Source: Methylocystaceae bacterium (GTDB lineage: Bacteria > Pseudomonadota > Alphaproteobacteria > Rhodospirillales > Terasakiellaceae). From it: a stretch of DNA of 64,000 nucleotides. The stretch spans positions 1 through 64,000 of the forward strand of contig JABXIG010000013.1 of the NCBI GenBank assembly GCA_013373205.1. Direction: 5' to 3'. The notes beneath the pieces were generated by a model that saw only the letters and a list, made by a program, of their open reading frames with translations, had not been told where the DNA came from and ran no database searches. Below are positions 43,275-53,396 of the stretch, piece after piece. A program made the translations under genes and the position numbers. Numbering within the stretch: position 1 is the first letter of the stretch; each line of letters starts with the position of its first letter.

Positions 43275-44000
43275 TCATTCTTGTAATTTTTTTAAGAAAT
43301 CAGCCATTTCTTGTGATGTTTTAAGCTGTTTTTCAAAAGGATAGCGCACAATTCGCGAAGCCCCTTTTAAATCAATCCCATCACTATCAACGCGCAACAG
43401 TTGCCAATTTTTACCCCGGTGTTTGAGTAATTTTGTTGCGCAAAATTGGGCAAAATCCGGGAAATCCGTATTCAAATGTTGGATTAGCTCGTGTTGTGAA
43501 TTGGAAAAATTCAAGGATGCTGCGGAGTCGGGCGCATAGTCTTGAGATGTGAGCCAAATTGCGCGACCAAAACCGCCAACATAATGTGCTTTTTCCACAT
43601 CCATTTTATAAAAATTAAAATCACCAAAATCTGCATATTTTTTAGCCGACGGATGTCGCTGCAAAAAAAATGTGCAATCCTGAGTTTTGTTAATTTTGTG
43701 TATCCGTCCGGTCAGGCTAACACGGGGGCCGGCTTGTGGGTTCCCCAGATGGGAAGCTTGTTCACATAAAAATGAAATACGATTATTAACGGCAATATTC
43801 TGCGTATGGTCGGCAAGGTTGGATAACAAAAAGATAGGGTTTGCAGAAAAATCTACACCATGGGCACATAGGGACACATAGGGGGTGCCATCGTTTCTGT
43901 CCAATGTTCCTATGGTTCCGCAAGGCCGTGTGCGCACAATCGTACGGGCATGATGGGCTATTGTTGCCATGTCCGGCTGATCTGGATTTCTTTTTTTCAT
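43275..44000 (-). CDS. HugZ/pyridoxamine 5'-phosphate oxidase-like protein
   Basis: The protein has 241 residues. The split-barrel N-terminal part (RPCGTIGTLDRNDGTPYVSL, FLLSNLADHTQNIAVNNRIS, GPRVSLTGRIHKINK) fits the PPOX/HugZ fold. The segment DFNFYKMDVEKAHYVGGFGRA is like that of HugZ-type heme-utilisation proteins. The C-terminal 80 residues resemble DUF2470. It may bind flavin or heme; which is unknown. It stands between pckA and chvI, divergent from chvI. Confidence 0.78.
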   Translation of the reverse strand: MKKRNPDQPDMATIAHHARTIVRTRPCGTIGTLDRNDGTPYVSLCAHGVDFSANPIFLLSNLADHTQNIAVNNRISFLCEQASHLGNPQAGPRVSLTGRIHKINKTQDCTFFLQRHPSAKKYADFGDFNFYKMDVEKAHYVGGFGRAIWLTSQDYAPDSAASLNFSNSQHELIQHLNTDFPDFAQFCATKLLKHRGKNWQLLRVDSDGIDLKGASRIVRYPFEKQLKTSQEMADFLKKLQE

Positions 44001-44108
44001 GTGCCGATCTTCCTTTTAATTTTAGCATCTGGAACTTGAACCAAATACTTAGCAATGCTATCGCTAAAAGACTATATCTTAGAAAGCTTAAAACTTAGGA
44101 CTTTTCTC

Positions 44109-44822
44109 GTGGCCCATACCATTGCCCTTGTGGATGATGATCGCAATATCATCACATCTGTTTCGATCCTGCTGGAATCAGAAGGTTATAAAGTGCGGAC
44201 TTATCGTGATGGCGAAGAAGGTCTGGCTGGGATTATGAATAATCCGCCGGATCTGGTTGTGCTTGATATCAAGATGCCGCGTATGGATGGGATGGAAATG
44301 TTGGGCCAACTGCGCAAAGACAGTCAGGTTCCAGTGATCTTTCTGACCTCCAAGGATGATGAGATCGATGAATTGCTCGGCCTGCGCATGGGAGCTGATG
44401 ATTTTATTCGCAAACCTTTTTCACAACGTCTGTTGTTAGAACGTATCCGCGTGTTGATCCGTCGTCAGGATGCCATGCGTCAGCAAAACGGGTCAAAAGA
44501 GAATAGTGATGATGTGATGCAGCGTGGCCCGCTGTTGCTGGATGCGGGGCGTCATCTTTGTGCGTGGAAAAAAGAACACGTCAATTTGACGGTGACGGAA
44601 TTTTTGATCGTTGAATCGCTTGCACGGCACCCCGGGCATGTCAAAAGCCGCGATCAATTGATTGATGCGGCTTATGGGGAACATATCTATGTAGATGATC
44701 GCACCATCGACAGTCATATCAAGCGGGTTCGCAAAAAATTCAAGCTGGTGGATAAAGATTTCAATCAGATCGAAACCCTTTATGGCGTCGGCTATCGCTA
44801 TAAGGAAGCAGTTGAGTCTTAA
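44109..44822 (+). CDS. chvI: Response regulator ChvI
   Basis: This OmpR-type response regulator has 237 residues from a GTG at 44109. The receiver has [10 protein letters not shown], the phospho-Asp in [14 protein letters not shown] and the Lys in FIRKPFS. The DNA-binding winged helix ends [16 protein letters not shown]-like, with [17 protein letters not shown]. ChvI with ChvG senses envelope or acid stress in alphaproteobacteria. It precedes chvG by 5 nt and leads the run through the PTS genes. Confidence 0.93.
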   Translation: MAHTIALVDDDRNIITSVSILLESEGYKVRTYRDGEEGLAGIMNNPPDLVVLDIKMPRMDGMEMLGQLRKDSQVPVIFLTSKDDEIDELLGLRMGADDFIRKPFSQRLLLERIRVLIRRQDAMRQQNGSKENSDDVMQRGPLLLDAGRHLCAWKKEHVNLTVTEFLIVESLARHPGHVKSRDQLIDAAYGEHIYVDDRTIDSHIKRVRKKFKLVDKDFNQIETLYGVGYRYKEAVES

Positions 44823-44827
44823 AAGAG

Positions 44828-46447
44828 ATGCGTTTTCCTTTCCCTAGCACCGTGGTTAAACGTCGCGATCGCATTTTATCCCCCATTACATTGCGTATTC
44901 TTGCGGTCAATATGTTGGCCCTTGGTATTTTGGTGATCGGTATTTTGTATTTGGGGGAATATCGTCGTGGCCTCATCCTATCCGAAGTCTCGGGTCTAGA
45001 AATTCAAGGTGAGATGTTCGCCGCTGCACTTGGGGAGGGGGCTTCCATCGATCATGTGGATGAAAATCGAACCCTTGTTTTTAGTGCGGCACGCCAAATG
45101 GTTAAACGGCTGGTCCAAAAAGGGACACGCGCTCGTCTGTTTGCTCTGGACGGGTCGTTAATGGCCGATAGCGGACAATTGATCGAGCTTGTTGACAAAA
45201 AAACCCTTTATGCCAACGAGACAATTATTGAAAAAAGCATGCGTCTGGCACAGGAATTCAGTTCGCGGGTCATTTTTGGCGAAGAAGATCTGCCGCTATA
45301 TATAGAACCACCTTTCCAACGGGCCAATCACTTTCCCGAAGCGATGATGGCGCTTCAAGGGCAATATGGCGGCATGATCCGCGAAACGGTTAATGGTGGG
45401 ATTATGACCAGCGTTGCCGTCCCCGTCACCCGTGAAGATGAATTGCTCGGCGCCTTGTTGTTATCCAAAGGTTCACAGGATATCGAAGCGGCTTTGTTTG
45501 AAGTCCGCATTCATATCTTTAAAGTCTTCTTAATCTCCTTTGCCGTCACGATTTTATTATCGCTTTATTTTGCAGGCACCATCGCACGGCCGTTGCGCAA
45601 ACTTGCCAAAGCCGCTCATACCCTGCGTAAAGGGATGAACCAACGTGATGAAATCCCCGATATGACCAATCGAAAGGATGAGATTGGGGATCTGTCTTTG
45701 GCGATGCGTCAAATGACCACGGCCTTGTGGCAACGAATGGATGCCATCGAAAGCTTTGCCGCCGATGTGTCTCATGAATTAAAAAACCCGCTGACCTCGT
45801 TACGTAGTGCGGTTGAAACGGCGGCACGCGTTGATAATCCGGATGCGCAAAAACGTTTGATGGAGATTATCCAGCATGATGTGTCCCGGCTGGATCGTCT
45901 GATTAGCGATATTTCCGAAGCCTCGCGCGTGGATGCGGAAATGTCACGTGCCAAAACGGAAATAGTTGATCTTCAGGCTATGTTGGAAACATTGGTGAAT
46001 ATTCATCAGGCTCTGCTGGAAGCCGATGATCAAAAAGTCATAGCGCCAACATTGGTCCTGCATGCAGATCCAAGCGGATCATACAAAATTGCAGGGATGG
46101 AAAGTCGTTTGGTGCAGGTCTTTCGCAATCTGATTGGTAATGCGCTGACGTTTTCCCCTGTAAACGGACAGATTACGCTGTCTTTAAAAGAAGGTGGCGG
46201 CCAAGTTATCGCCTGTGTTGAGGACCAAGGGCCGGGGATCCCGCCGGGGAATGAAGAAAAAATATTCAAACGCTTTTATACGGAACGTCCCGAAGGTGAT
46301 GAATTTGGCAATCATTCCGGTTTGGGTCTTGCGATTTCGAAACAAATTGTCGAAGCCCATGGGGGACAGATCATGGCCGAAAATATCACCGATCCTGAGA
46401 ACATGATAAAAGGGGCACGCTTTCGCGTTGCTTTACCCATCTTATGA
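44828..46447 (+). CDS. chvG: Sensor histidine kinase ChvG
   Basis: The protein has 539 residues. Two transmembrane helices (about 20-45 and 230-250) flank a periplasmic domain of about 180 residues. HAMP and HisKA (FAADVSHELKNPLTSLRSAV, phospho-His) follow, then HATPase_c (NLIGNALTFSPVNG, DQGPGIPPGN, HSGLGLAISKQIVEAHGG). The kind of sensor and gene order match ChvG/ExoS. Its stop overlaps hprK (ATGA). It pairs with ChvI. Confidence 0.93.
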   Translation: MRFPFPSTVVKRRDRILSPITLRILAVNMLALGILVIGILYLGEYRRGLILSEVSGLEIQGEMFAAALGEGASIDHVDENRTLVFSAARQMVKRLVQKGTRARLFALDGSLMADSGQLIELVDKKTLYANETIIEKSMRLAQEFSSRVIFGEEDLPLYIEPPFQRANHFPEAMMALQGQYGGMIRETVNGGIMTSVAVPVTREDELLGALLLSKGSQDIEAALFEVRIHIFKVFLISFAVTILLSLYFAGTIARPLRKLAKAAHTLRKGMNQRDEIPDMTNRKDEIGDLSLAMRQMTTALWQRMDAIESFAADVSHELKNPLTSLRSAVETAARVDNPDAQKRLMEIIQHDVSRLDRLISDISEASRVDAEMSRAKTEIVDLQAMLETLVNIHQALLEADDQKVIAPTLVLHADPSGSYKIAGMESRLVQVFRNLIGNALTFSPVNGQITLSLKEGGGQVIACVEDQGPGIPPGNEEKIFKRFYTERPEGDEFGNHSGLGLAISKQIVEAHGGQIMAENITDPENMIKGARFRVALPIL

Positions 46448-46878
46448 GCCAACTTCACGCCACAGCCATTGCCATTGATGAACAAGGTATTCTCCTGCGC
46501 GGTCCCAGCGGGGCAGGTAAGTCAGATCTTGCTTTGCGTTTGATCGAACAAGGGGCGCAATTGATTAGTGATGACCGGGTTGAAATTCTTAAAAAAGGAA
46601 CAGATGTGATTGCATTTGCACCGGATACCATCAAAGGCCTGTTTGAAGTGCGCAATCTTGGTATCATTAAATTGCAACATCTGGATGCCACTGTGATCAA
46701 GCTGGTGGTGGACTTAACCTCGCCTGAAGAATTGGAACGCATGCCAGAAGATGAAACCTGTGTCATCGAAGGTATTGAATTGCCGTTACTGCGCCTTGAC
46801 CCTTTTGAAGCCAGTGCCCCGGCAAAACTATCTTTGGGCCTTGCAGTGAAACTGGGACATATCGAACGGGTGGAATAA
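46444..46878 (+). CDS. hprK: HPr kinase/phosphorylase (short alphaproteobacterial form)
   Basis: The protein has 144 residues and contains only the catalytic core found in alphaproteobacteria, without the N-terminal domain of Firmicute HprK. Walker A is RGPSGAGKSDLAL and the DDRVEI segment follows. It phosphorylates HPr on Ser. It overlaps chvG and rapZ by one to four bases. Confidence 0.92.
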   Translation: MSQLHATAIAIDEQGILLRGPSGAGKSDLALRLIEQGAQLISDDRVEILKKGTDVIAFAPDTIKGLFEVRNLGIIKLQHLDATVIKLVVDLTSPEELERMPEDETCVIEGIELPLLRLDPFEASAPAKLSLGLAVKLGHIERVE

Positions 46879-47726
46879 TGCAAAAAATATTGATTGTCAC
46901 CGGATTGTCCGGTGCCGGGATGACGACCAGTCTGAAAATTTTAGAAGATATGGGCTATGAAACCATCGATGGGGTGCCGTTGTCTTTGCTGCCCCAGCTC
47001 GTCGGGCGTGCCGAACCGATGGCGATTGGTGTTGATATTCGTACCCGTGGATTTGGCGTTGCACCTTTGCTGGAAGAATTGGATCAGATCAAGGAAGACC
47101 AGAAACTTGATCTCAGTCTGGTCTTTTTAGACTGTGAAGATGAAATTATTGAACGACGATATGTGGAAACCCGTCATCGCCATCCGCTGGCTGATGAACG
47201 CCCGGTGGCAGATGGCATTCGCCATGAACGACAAATCCTTGCTCCCTTGCAGAATCGGGCAGATTTAGTGATTAACACCACCGATATGGCGATTAAGGAC
47301 TGCAAACGTATCTTGCAGGGTCATTTTGCTTTAAGTGATAAAAAGCCATTAAGTATTTTTGTTACCTCATTTTCCTTTAAAAAAGGCATCCCACGCGAAG
47401 CTGATCTGGTATTTGACGTGCGTTTTTTACGAAACCCTTATTATGATCCGTCCTTACGCAGTCTGACAGGCAAGGATGAAGCCGTTGGTGCTTATATTCG
47501 TGAAGATGAGGGGTTTGATGATTTCTTCAATAACCTGAAAACACTGATAGCACCCCTTTTGCCACGTTATAGTGCGGAAGGAAAAAGTTATCTGACCATT
47601 GCGATTGGCTGTACAGGCGGGCAGCATCGATCTGTTTATCTGGCGCGTTTGTTAAATGATTGGTTGTCGGATAATGGGGAAAATACACAATTGCAACATC
47701 GTGAGTTGACGAATAGCTCACACTGA
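46878..47726 (+). CDS. rapZ: RapZ/YvcJ-type nucleotide-binding protein
   Basis: The protein has 282 residues. The N-terminal P-loop domain is followed by the C-terminal domain with KKGIPREADLVFDVRFLRNP and the family end AIGCTGGQHRSVYLA. RapZ binds small RNAs or signals amino-sugar levels in enterobacteria; in alphaproteobacteria it sits with hprK and PTS genes. The Walker A reads GLSGAGMTTSL, so the invariant Lys is Met, which would weaken nucleotide phosphate binding. It may therefore not hydrolyse ATP. Confidence 0.9.
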   Translation: MQKILIVTGLSGAGMTTSLKILEDMGYETIDGVPLSLLPQLVGRAEPMAIGVDIRTRGFGVAPLLEELDQIKEDQKLDLSLVFLDCEDEIIERRYVETRHRHPLADERPVADGIRHERQILAPLQNRADLVINTTDMAIKDCKRILQGHFALSDKKPLSIFVTSFSFKKGIPREADLVFDVRFLRNPYYDPSLRSLTGKDEAVGAYIREDEGFDDFFNNLKTLIAPLLPRYSAEGKSYLTIAIGCTGGQHRSVYLARLLNDWLSDNGENTQLQHRELTNSSH

Positions 47727-47779
47727 ACCAAGATAGCCAGCTTACAAATTTATGACGACCTTTGAGGGGAAGAGAACGA

Positions 47780-48181
47780 ATGATCGGTATGGTGCTTGTA
47801 ACGCACGGACGTTTGGCAGATGAACTGATTGCCGCGTTGGAACATGTTGTCGGCCCGCAGGAAAATGTTGCCTCTGTCTGTATCGGGCCAGATGATGATA
47901 TGGAACAACGCCGCAGCGATATTCTGGAACAAGTCTCCAGCTGCGACAACGGTGATGGCGTAATTCTTCTGACCGATATGTTTGGCGGTACACCTTCCAA
48001 TTTGGCGATTTCCATCATGGATAAAGCCAATGTTGAGGTCATTGCCGGGGTTAATCTGCCGATGCTGGTCAAACTTGCTAGTGTGCGCAAAAATGAAAAT
48101 CTTGCTGAAACGGCCGCGCAAGGTCAGGATGCCGGACGTAAATATATCAACATCGCCTCTCATCTGTTAGGCCAAGACTAA
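47780..48181 (+). CDS. PTS EIIA component (mannose family)
   Basis: The protein has 133 residues from ATG 47780. The phosphorylated His is in LVTHGRLADELI, and GVILLTDMFGGTPSNLAIS is the EIIA-Man signature. No EIIB or EIIC gene is near, so it is a regulatory rather than transport EIIA, as in other alphaproteobacteria. It is followed after 9 nt by HPr. Confidence 0.92.
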   Translation: MIGMVLVTHGRLADELIAALEHVVGPQENVASVCIGPDDDMEQRRSDILEQVSSCDNGDGVILLTDMFGGTPSNLAISIMDKANVEVIAGVNLPMLVKLASVRKNENLAETAAQGQDAGRKYINIASHLLGQD

Positions 48182-48190
48182 GAAAATAAA

Positions 48191-48469
48191 ATGAGCGACG
48201 CATTCACCCAAACACTGGAAATTAAAAATCAACGTGGACTTCATGCTCGTGCGGCTGCGAAATTCGTTAAGACAGCAGCTGAATACGACGGAACCACCAT
48301 TCTTGTTACCAAAGGCGGGCAGGAAGTGTCCGGCAATTCCATCATGGGATTGCTGATGTTGGCCGCGTCCATCGGGACGTCGATTGACGTCAAAACTGAC
48401 GGACCACGGGCTCAGGAAGCTATGGATGCCATTGCAACACTGGTAAATGATAAGTTCGGTGAAGACTAA
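48191..48469 (+). CDS. ptsH: Phosphocarrier protein HPr
   Basis: The protein has 92 residues. The active His is in NQRGLHARAAAKFV, and the Ser target of HprK lies in GNSIMGLLMLA. It carries phosphate from Enzyme I to EIIA. Its end overlaps the possible ptsI start region at 48447-48469. Confidence 0.94.
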   Translation: MSDAFTQTLEIKNQRGLHARAAAKFVKTAAEYDGTTILVTKGGQEVSGNSIMGLLMLAASIGTSIDVKTDGPRAQEAMDAIATLVNDKFGED

Positions 48470-50204
48470 AGCACAACAGATTTTTGAAGGTCTGGGGGTT
48501 GCACCCGGTATCGGTTTTGGCCACGCCCATATCCGGGATCATGGCGCGCTTGAAATTGTGGAATATTTTGTTCCCGATGACAAAATCAAAGACGAAATCC
48601 AACGTTTTGAAGATGCGTTGGCCCTGTCTATCCAGCAACTAGAACAGCTAAAATCAAAATCAAAAGAATTGCCGGATGCAGCGGCCGAAGAACTTGGCTT
48701 TATGCTGGATGCCAATATTCACATGCTAAGAGGATCCCGTCTGGTGCGCGGGGTGGAAACCTATATTCAGAACCATGCGCTGAATGCAGAGGCCAGCGTT
48801 CAAAATGTGCTGAATGAGATTGTCGATGGGTTTAAAGCACTGAAGGATACTTATATTGCCTCGCGGCAATCCGATATTCAGCAAGTCGCCCAACGAATTT
48901 TACGAAACTTGAACAATACAGCTCCGCCTAGTTTGAATGATCTGGATCAAAACACTGTTGTTATTGCGGACGAATTGACCCCGGCTGATACCGCCTTGAT
49001 GCATCCAGACAAAGTCTGCGGCTTTTGCACAACACTGGGTGGGCCGGAAAGTCATACGGCGATTATGGCACGTGCTTTAGGTATTCCAGCCGTGTTGGGC
49101 ATTAATCATATTTTGGGTGAGATTTCAAACGGGGACCCGCTGATCATTGATGGCGATGAGGGTAAAGTCATCGTCAATCCCAGTCCGAAAACCCGAGAGA
49201 TCTTCGAAGAACGTGCCCAAAGCAATAAAGCCACTTTGGCAGAACTGCATCATTTACGTGATCGTCAGGCCATCACAAAAGACGGGGTAAAAGTCAATCT
49301 TCAAGCCAATGTCGAATTGCCAATCGAAGTTGATCTGGTCAATAAAAACGGCGGGGAAGGTATCGGTCTGTTACGCAGCGAATTCATGTATATGAACCGC
49401 GATGATTTGCCGACTGAAGAAGATCAGTGTCAGGTTTTCACCAACATGGTCAAAGCCATGAACGGCCGCCCTATCACCATTCGCACACTGGATATTGGTG
49501 GGGAAAAAACTGCCAAATCCTTAATTGAAGATTTTGGCGATAGCATCTGTTCCCCGCTTGGTATGCGCGGTATTCGTTTGTCGCTTAATCGTCCAGATAT
49601 ATTGGAAACGCAATATCGCGCGATCTTGCGCGCTTCTGCTCATGGTCCGATACGAATTTTATTACCCATGGTCACCAGTGTGGATGATATCCGTCAGGCC
49701 CGACGTATCTTGCATAGTGTCGCAACCCGCATGCGCAAAGATGGGATTGAACTACCTGACTACCTCCCCCCCTTGGGCGCGATGATCGAGGTGCCGGGTG
49801 CTGCGCTGGCCGCAGATAGTCTGGCCCAAGTCTGTGAATTTTTTGCGATCGGGTCAAACGATCTGACCATGTATACGCTGGCAACCGATCGGGCTGATGA
49901 AGCCGTGGCCCATTTGTATGAACCCTTGCATCCCGCAGTGTTGCGCCTGATCCAGTTTACCACGCAAGCAGCGCGTAAAAATAATATCCCGGTCAGTATT
50001 TGTGGAGAAATTGCGGGCAACCCGAAATATACCGGGCTGCTGGTTGGTTTGGGGTTGCGCGATCTGTCCATGGGGGCATCGTCTATTCCATGGATCAAAG
50101 ATCGCATTTTGAACATGTCCGAAGGTGTGGAGCAAAAACGCGCGGATACGATTATGGAAGAAAGTGATAATTCACGCATAGAAATGCATTTGAAGACACC
50201 TTAA
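48447..50204 (+). CDS. ptsI: PTS Enzyme I (phosphoenolpyruvate-protein phosphotransferase)
   Basis: The protein has 585 residues from ATG 48447; a GTG at 48459 is an alternative start that still overlaps ptsH. The swivel-domain His is in GGPESHTAIMARALGIPAVLG. The PEP-binding barrel has GIGLLRSEFMYMNRDDLPTE and GSNDLTMYTLATDR, and CGEIAGNPKY holds the C-terminal Cys. It lacks the N-terminal GAF domain of EI-Ntr. It ends the ChvI-to-EI run and is convergent with uvrC. Confidence 0.94.
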   Translation: MISSVKTKAQQIFEGLGVAPGIGFGHAHIRDHGALEIVEYFVPDDKIKDEIQRFEDALALSIQQLEQLKSKSKELPDAAAEELGFMLDANIHMLRGSRLVRGVETYIQNHALNAEASVQNVLNEIVDGFKALKDTYIASRQSDIQQVAQRILRNLNNTAPPSLNDLDQNTVVIADELTPADTALMHPDKVCGFCTTLGGPESHTAIMARALGIPAVLGINHILGEISNGDPLIIDGDEGKVIVNPSPKTREIFEERAQSNKATLAELHHLRDRQAITKDGVKVNLQANVELPIEVDLVNKNGGEGIGLLRSEFMYMNRDDLPTEEDQCQVFTNMVKAMNGRPITIRTLDIGGEKTAKSLIEDFGDSICSPLGMRGIRLSLNRPDILETQYRAILRASAHGPIRILLPMVTSVDDIRQARRILHSVATRMRKDGIELPDYLPPLGAMIEVPGAALAADSLAQVCEFFAIGSNDLTMYTLATDRADEAVAHLYEPLHPAVLRLIQFTTQAARKNNIPVSICGEIAGNPKYTGLLVGLGLRDLSMGASSIPWIKDRILNMSEGVEQKRADTIMEESDNSRIEMHLKTP

Positions 50205-50218
50205 CGATTGAATATTCA

Positions 50219-52135
50219 TCACTCATGGAAATGATCGTAGATGGTTTTGGCAATGGCTTTGCTGATCCCGTCGATACTTTCCAAATCCGTTAGACCCGCT
50301 TGGGCCACGGCTTTGGCAGAACCAAAGTGATGCAGCAGGGCTTTTTTCCGTTTTGCGCCAATACCTGGTACATTATCCAAAATCGATTGTTTCACGGTTT
50401 TACCGCGTTTGGCACGATGGGTTCCAATGGCGAAACGGTGGGCTTCGTCACGCAGGCGTTGAATGAAGTGATTGACCGGATCGGTATGGCCCAGCTGGAA
50501 CGGGTCTTTGCCCGGGATAACGATTTTATCAAACCCGGCATTACGGTCCGGTCCCTTGGCGATCCCGGCCAAGACAACATCATCAATGCCCAATTCCTCA
50601 AAGACCGAAATGGCGATATTTAACTGGCCCATGCCACCATCGACAATAATCACATCGGGCCATTGACCTTTTTCTTTATCCGGGTCTTCTTTTAACGCGC
50701 GGGTGAAACGACGGGTCAGAACCTCGCGCATCATGGCGTAGTCATCATCGCTTTGGGCGGTTTTGATGTTGAATTTGCGATAGGCATTTTTGATGAAACC
50801 TTCAGGGCCAGCAGCAATCATCGCCCCGACGGAATTGGTCCCTTGCGTGTGGGAATTATCATAGACTTCGACCCGTTCGGGCATATTTTCCATCTGTAAA
50901 ACGCGGGCCAGTTCTTTCAACAATTTTCGTTGCGAGGCACTTTCAGCCATGCGCCGGCTTAAAGCTTCACGCGCATTGTTAAGCGCATGAGAAATCAGCT
51001 TGGTCTTTTCCCCGCGTTTGGGGCATTGGATGTCTACTTTACGTTCTGCCTTGACCGATAAGGCTTCCTGTAGGATGGCATGACCGGGAAGATCATGGCT
51101 GACCAGAATATATTTAGGTGGGAATTTGTCAGCGTAAAACTGCCCCATGAAGGCTTCAATAATATCGGGCAGTTCTTCCTTCGATCCGTGACTTGGGTAA
51201 TAGGCCCGGTTACCAAAATTGGCTCCGGCGCGAAAGAAAAAGACCTGCACACAGGTTTGGCCACCTTCCTGATAGCCTGCGATCACATCGGCTTCTTCCA
51301 GCCCCGCGACATTGATATCCTGCTTTTGCTGAATGCGGGCCATGGCATTAATACGGTCGCGATAGATGGCGGCTTCTTCAAATTCCAGTTCTTCACTGGC
51401 TTTTGCCATTTTTCCGGCGAGTTCAGCCTGCAAGGCTTTGCTTTCCCCACGTAAAAAACGTGCAGCCTGATCGACCAGTCGGCCATAATCTTTTTGTGAA
51501 ATTCGCTCTACACAGGGCGCACTGCACCGTTTGATTTGATATTGCAGGCAGGGTCGGGTGCGTGCCGCAAAGATACTGTCTGAACATGGCCGCAGCAAAA
51601 AAGCGCGTTGTAAGGTGTTTAAGGTTTCATTCACCGCCCAAGCCGAGGCAAAGGGGCCGAAATAGGTGCCTTTTCGGCTTTTTGCTCCACGATGTTTCAC
51701 CACTTGTGGGAAATCATGATCCCCTGTGACCAAAATCATCGGAAAAGATTTGTCGTCACGCAGTAAAATATTAAAGCGCGGCTTTAGTTTCTTGATTAGA
51801 TTGGCTTCCAGCAACAAGGCTTCGGCTTCGGTATGGGTCGTAATAAATTCCATGGAATAGGTTTCAGACACCATGCGTTGAATGCGAATGGTCAGGCGCT
51901 GCGGTGTGGTGTAGTTCGCTACCCGTTTATTGAGGTATTTTGCTTTTCCCACATAAAGCACATCGCCTTTATCATTGAGCATCCGATACACACCGGGCTT
52001 GCTTTCCAGTGTTTTCAGATAGCCCTTAATGACATCCATCCCGCGCTTTAGTGACCCTAAGGGGGCACTCGTTGGGACTTCAAGGCCGCTTTTTTGTTCA
52101 TGTCTGATTTCATTCATGAAGAAGATGTGGAACAT
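50219..52135 (-). CDS. uvrC: Excinuclease ABC subunit C
   Basis: UvrC makes the two incisions in nucleotide excision repair. The protein has 638 residues. The GIY-YIG domain starts KPGVYRMLNDKGDVLYVGKA, the UVR domain lies at KMAKASEELEFEEAAIYRDR, the RNase-H-like endonuclease domain includes VEVYDNSHTQGTNSVGAMI with its catalytic acids, and the C-terminal helix-hairpin-helix is VPGIGAKRKKALLHHFGSAK. The first 30 residues are an extension beyond the family core. Confidence 0.95.
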   Translation of the reverse strand: MFHIFFMNEIRHEQKSGLEVPTSAPLGSLKRGMDVIKGYLKTLESKPGVYRMLNDKGDVLYVGKAKYLNKRVANYTTPQRLTIRIQRMVSETYSMEFITTHTEAEALLLEANLIKKLKPRFNILLRDDKSFPMILVTGDHDFPQVVKHRGAKSRKGTYFGPFASAWAVNETLNTLQRAFLLRPCSDSIFAARTRPCLQYQIKRCSAPCVERISQKDYGRLVDQAARFLRGESKALQAELAGKMAKASEELEFEEAAIYRDRINAMARIQQKQDINVAGLEEADVIAGYQEGGQTCVQVFFFRAGANFGNRAYYPSHGSKEELPDIIEAFMGQFYADKFPPKYILVSHDLPGHAILQEALSVKAERKVDIQCPKRGEKTKLISHALNNAREALSRRMAESASQRKLLKELARVLQMENMPERVEVYDNSHTQGTNSVGAMIAAGPEGFIKNAYRKFNIKTAQSDDDYAMMREVLTRRFTRALKEDPDKEKGQWPDVIIVDGGMGQLNIAISVFEELGIDDVVLAGIAKGPDRNAGFDKIVIPGKDPFQLGHTDPVNHFIQRLRDEAHRFAIGTHRAKRGKTVKQSILDNVPGIGAKRKKALLHHFGSAKAVAQAGLTDLESIDGISKAIAKTIYDHFHE

Positions 52136-52221
52136 CTATTTAAATTCGTCAACCAATGTTCGTTGGCGAATGGTAAATTCTCGGTTATAACTGCCTGTAA
52201 AATCCGATCACTTTATAGAAA

Positions 52222-53322
52222 ATGCAGGACATGGCGCGCGTCCCACACCCTACCAAACCCCACCCCGCAATGACCTATAAGGAACCGGCTTCTGTTCGTT
52301 TCATGCGCTATGGCATGACAGCCTTTTGGGTGATGCTGGTTTTGGCACTTCTCTATGTGGGAGCTTGGTTTGTAACCTCCATGAGCCTTCGAAGTGGGGT
52401 GCAGGACTGGTTTGCCGCGCGTCAAGCAGAAGGCTATATCGCCAAGTATGATGATAAAAGAGCGCGGATCAGTGGATTTCCGTTCAGTGTTAAAGCGACC
52501 ATCAAGGATGTCACTTTAGCCCCGCCTGTGGGTCCATCGGGGGAGCGCCCCTGGGTGTGGGCACCCAAACATGTAACCTTTAGCATCACGCCACTGCCTT
52601 GGAGTGTCAGCACGCTTACGGTTGACCTGAGTGCAAGACAAGTCTTGACAGTGAACCGATCGACTTACAGTGGAAAAGCTAAGACCTTCGCCCTGACATT
52701 GGATTGGATGTCAGACGGATTACCCGCAGATCTAAGGCTTTTGATTGAAGGCTTATCCCTAAACGCGCAGAAGCAAGGGGCGCCAGTCAGTATTGATAAA
52801 CTGACCCTGCAGGCAAGTCGTCTTTCAAACGGAGATTATGACTTTGATCTGAATACCACACGAGCCAGTTTACCGAGCGGGCTTGCGGGGATGGGACGCC
52901 GGGTGGATGAGATCATTATACGGGGTTTATTCAATCAGAATTTTGCACAAAATAGCTTGGATCGTGTGCAGTTAGGTCAATGGCGCGATGCTGGTGGTAC
53001 AGTGGAAATCAACCGTATTCAAGTGGCTTATGGCCCTTTGCTGGTTCAGGGAAATGGCACGCTGGCATTGGACGGGGGCTTGCAACCGGTTGGGGCGTTT
53101 AGTGCCCGCATACAAGGTTTTTTTGAAACATTGGAAGCCTTGCGCCGTGCCCGTGTTGTGCGCGGACCTGATGCCAGCATGGCAAAAGTCGTGTTGGGTA
53201 TGTTGCTAAAATATCCCGAAAATGGGGGACAGCCCAGCATCAGTCTGCCAATTTCAATTCAGGATCAGGCTGTGTTTGCTGGTCCGGTGCGATTAATTAA
53301 TATACCAACGCAAAACTGGTAA
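52222..53322 (+). CDS. DUF2125 membrane-anchored protein
   Basis: The protein has 366 residues from ATG 52222 or ATG 52231. One helix (about 30-55, FWVMLVLALLYVGAWFV) anchors a large periplasmic part containing WFAARQAEGYIAKYDDKRAR and FPFSVKATIKDVTLAPP, the usual DUF2125 start. The family is common in alphaproteobacteria; its function is unknown. It resembles AsmA-like or LPS-transport folds only in general. A loose GGGGAAA/TTTCCCC hairpin lies after the gene at 53339-53364. Confidence 0.85.
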   Translation: MQDMARVPHPTKPHPAMTYKEPASVRFMRYGMTAFWVMLVLALLYVGAWFVTSMSLRSGVQDWFAARQAEGYIAKYDDKRARISGFPFSVKATIKDVTLAPPVGPSGERPWVWAPKHVTFSITPLPWSVSTLTVDLSARQVLTVNRSTYSGKAKTFALTLDWMSDGLPADLRLLIEGLSLNAQKQGAPVSIDKLTLQASRLSNGDYDFDLNTTRASLPSGLAGMGRRVDEIIIRGLFNQNFAQNSLDRVQLGQWRDAGGTVEINRIQVAYGPLLVQGNGTLALDGGLQPVGAFSARIQGFFETLEALRRARVVRGPDASMAKVVLGMLLKYPENGGQPSISLPISIQDQAVFAGPVRLINIPTQNW

Positions 53323-53396
53323 CTTTTTATTGCATTCAGGGGAAAGGGAGCCTACCGTTTCCCCAACAAAAATCAATAGTATGGGAAATCCCTGGC

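Noticed and set aside
53339-53364. GGGGAAA/TTTCCCC hairpin as a terminator after the DUF2125 gene
   Set aside because: The loop is 12 nt and no T-run follows, so it is not convincing as an intrinsic terminator.
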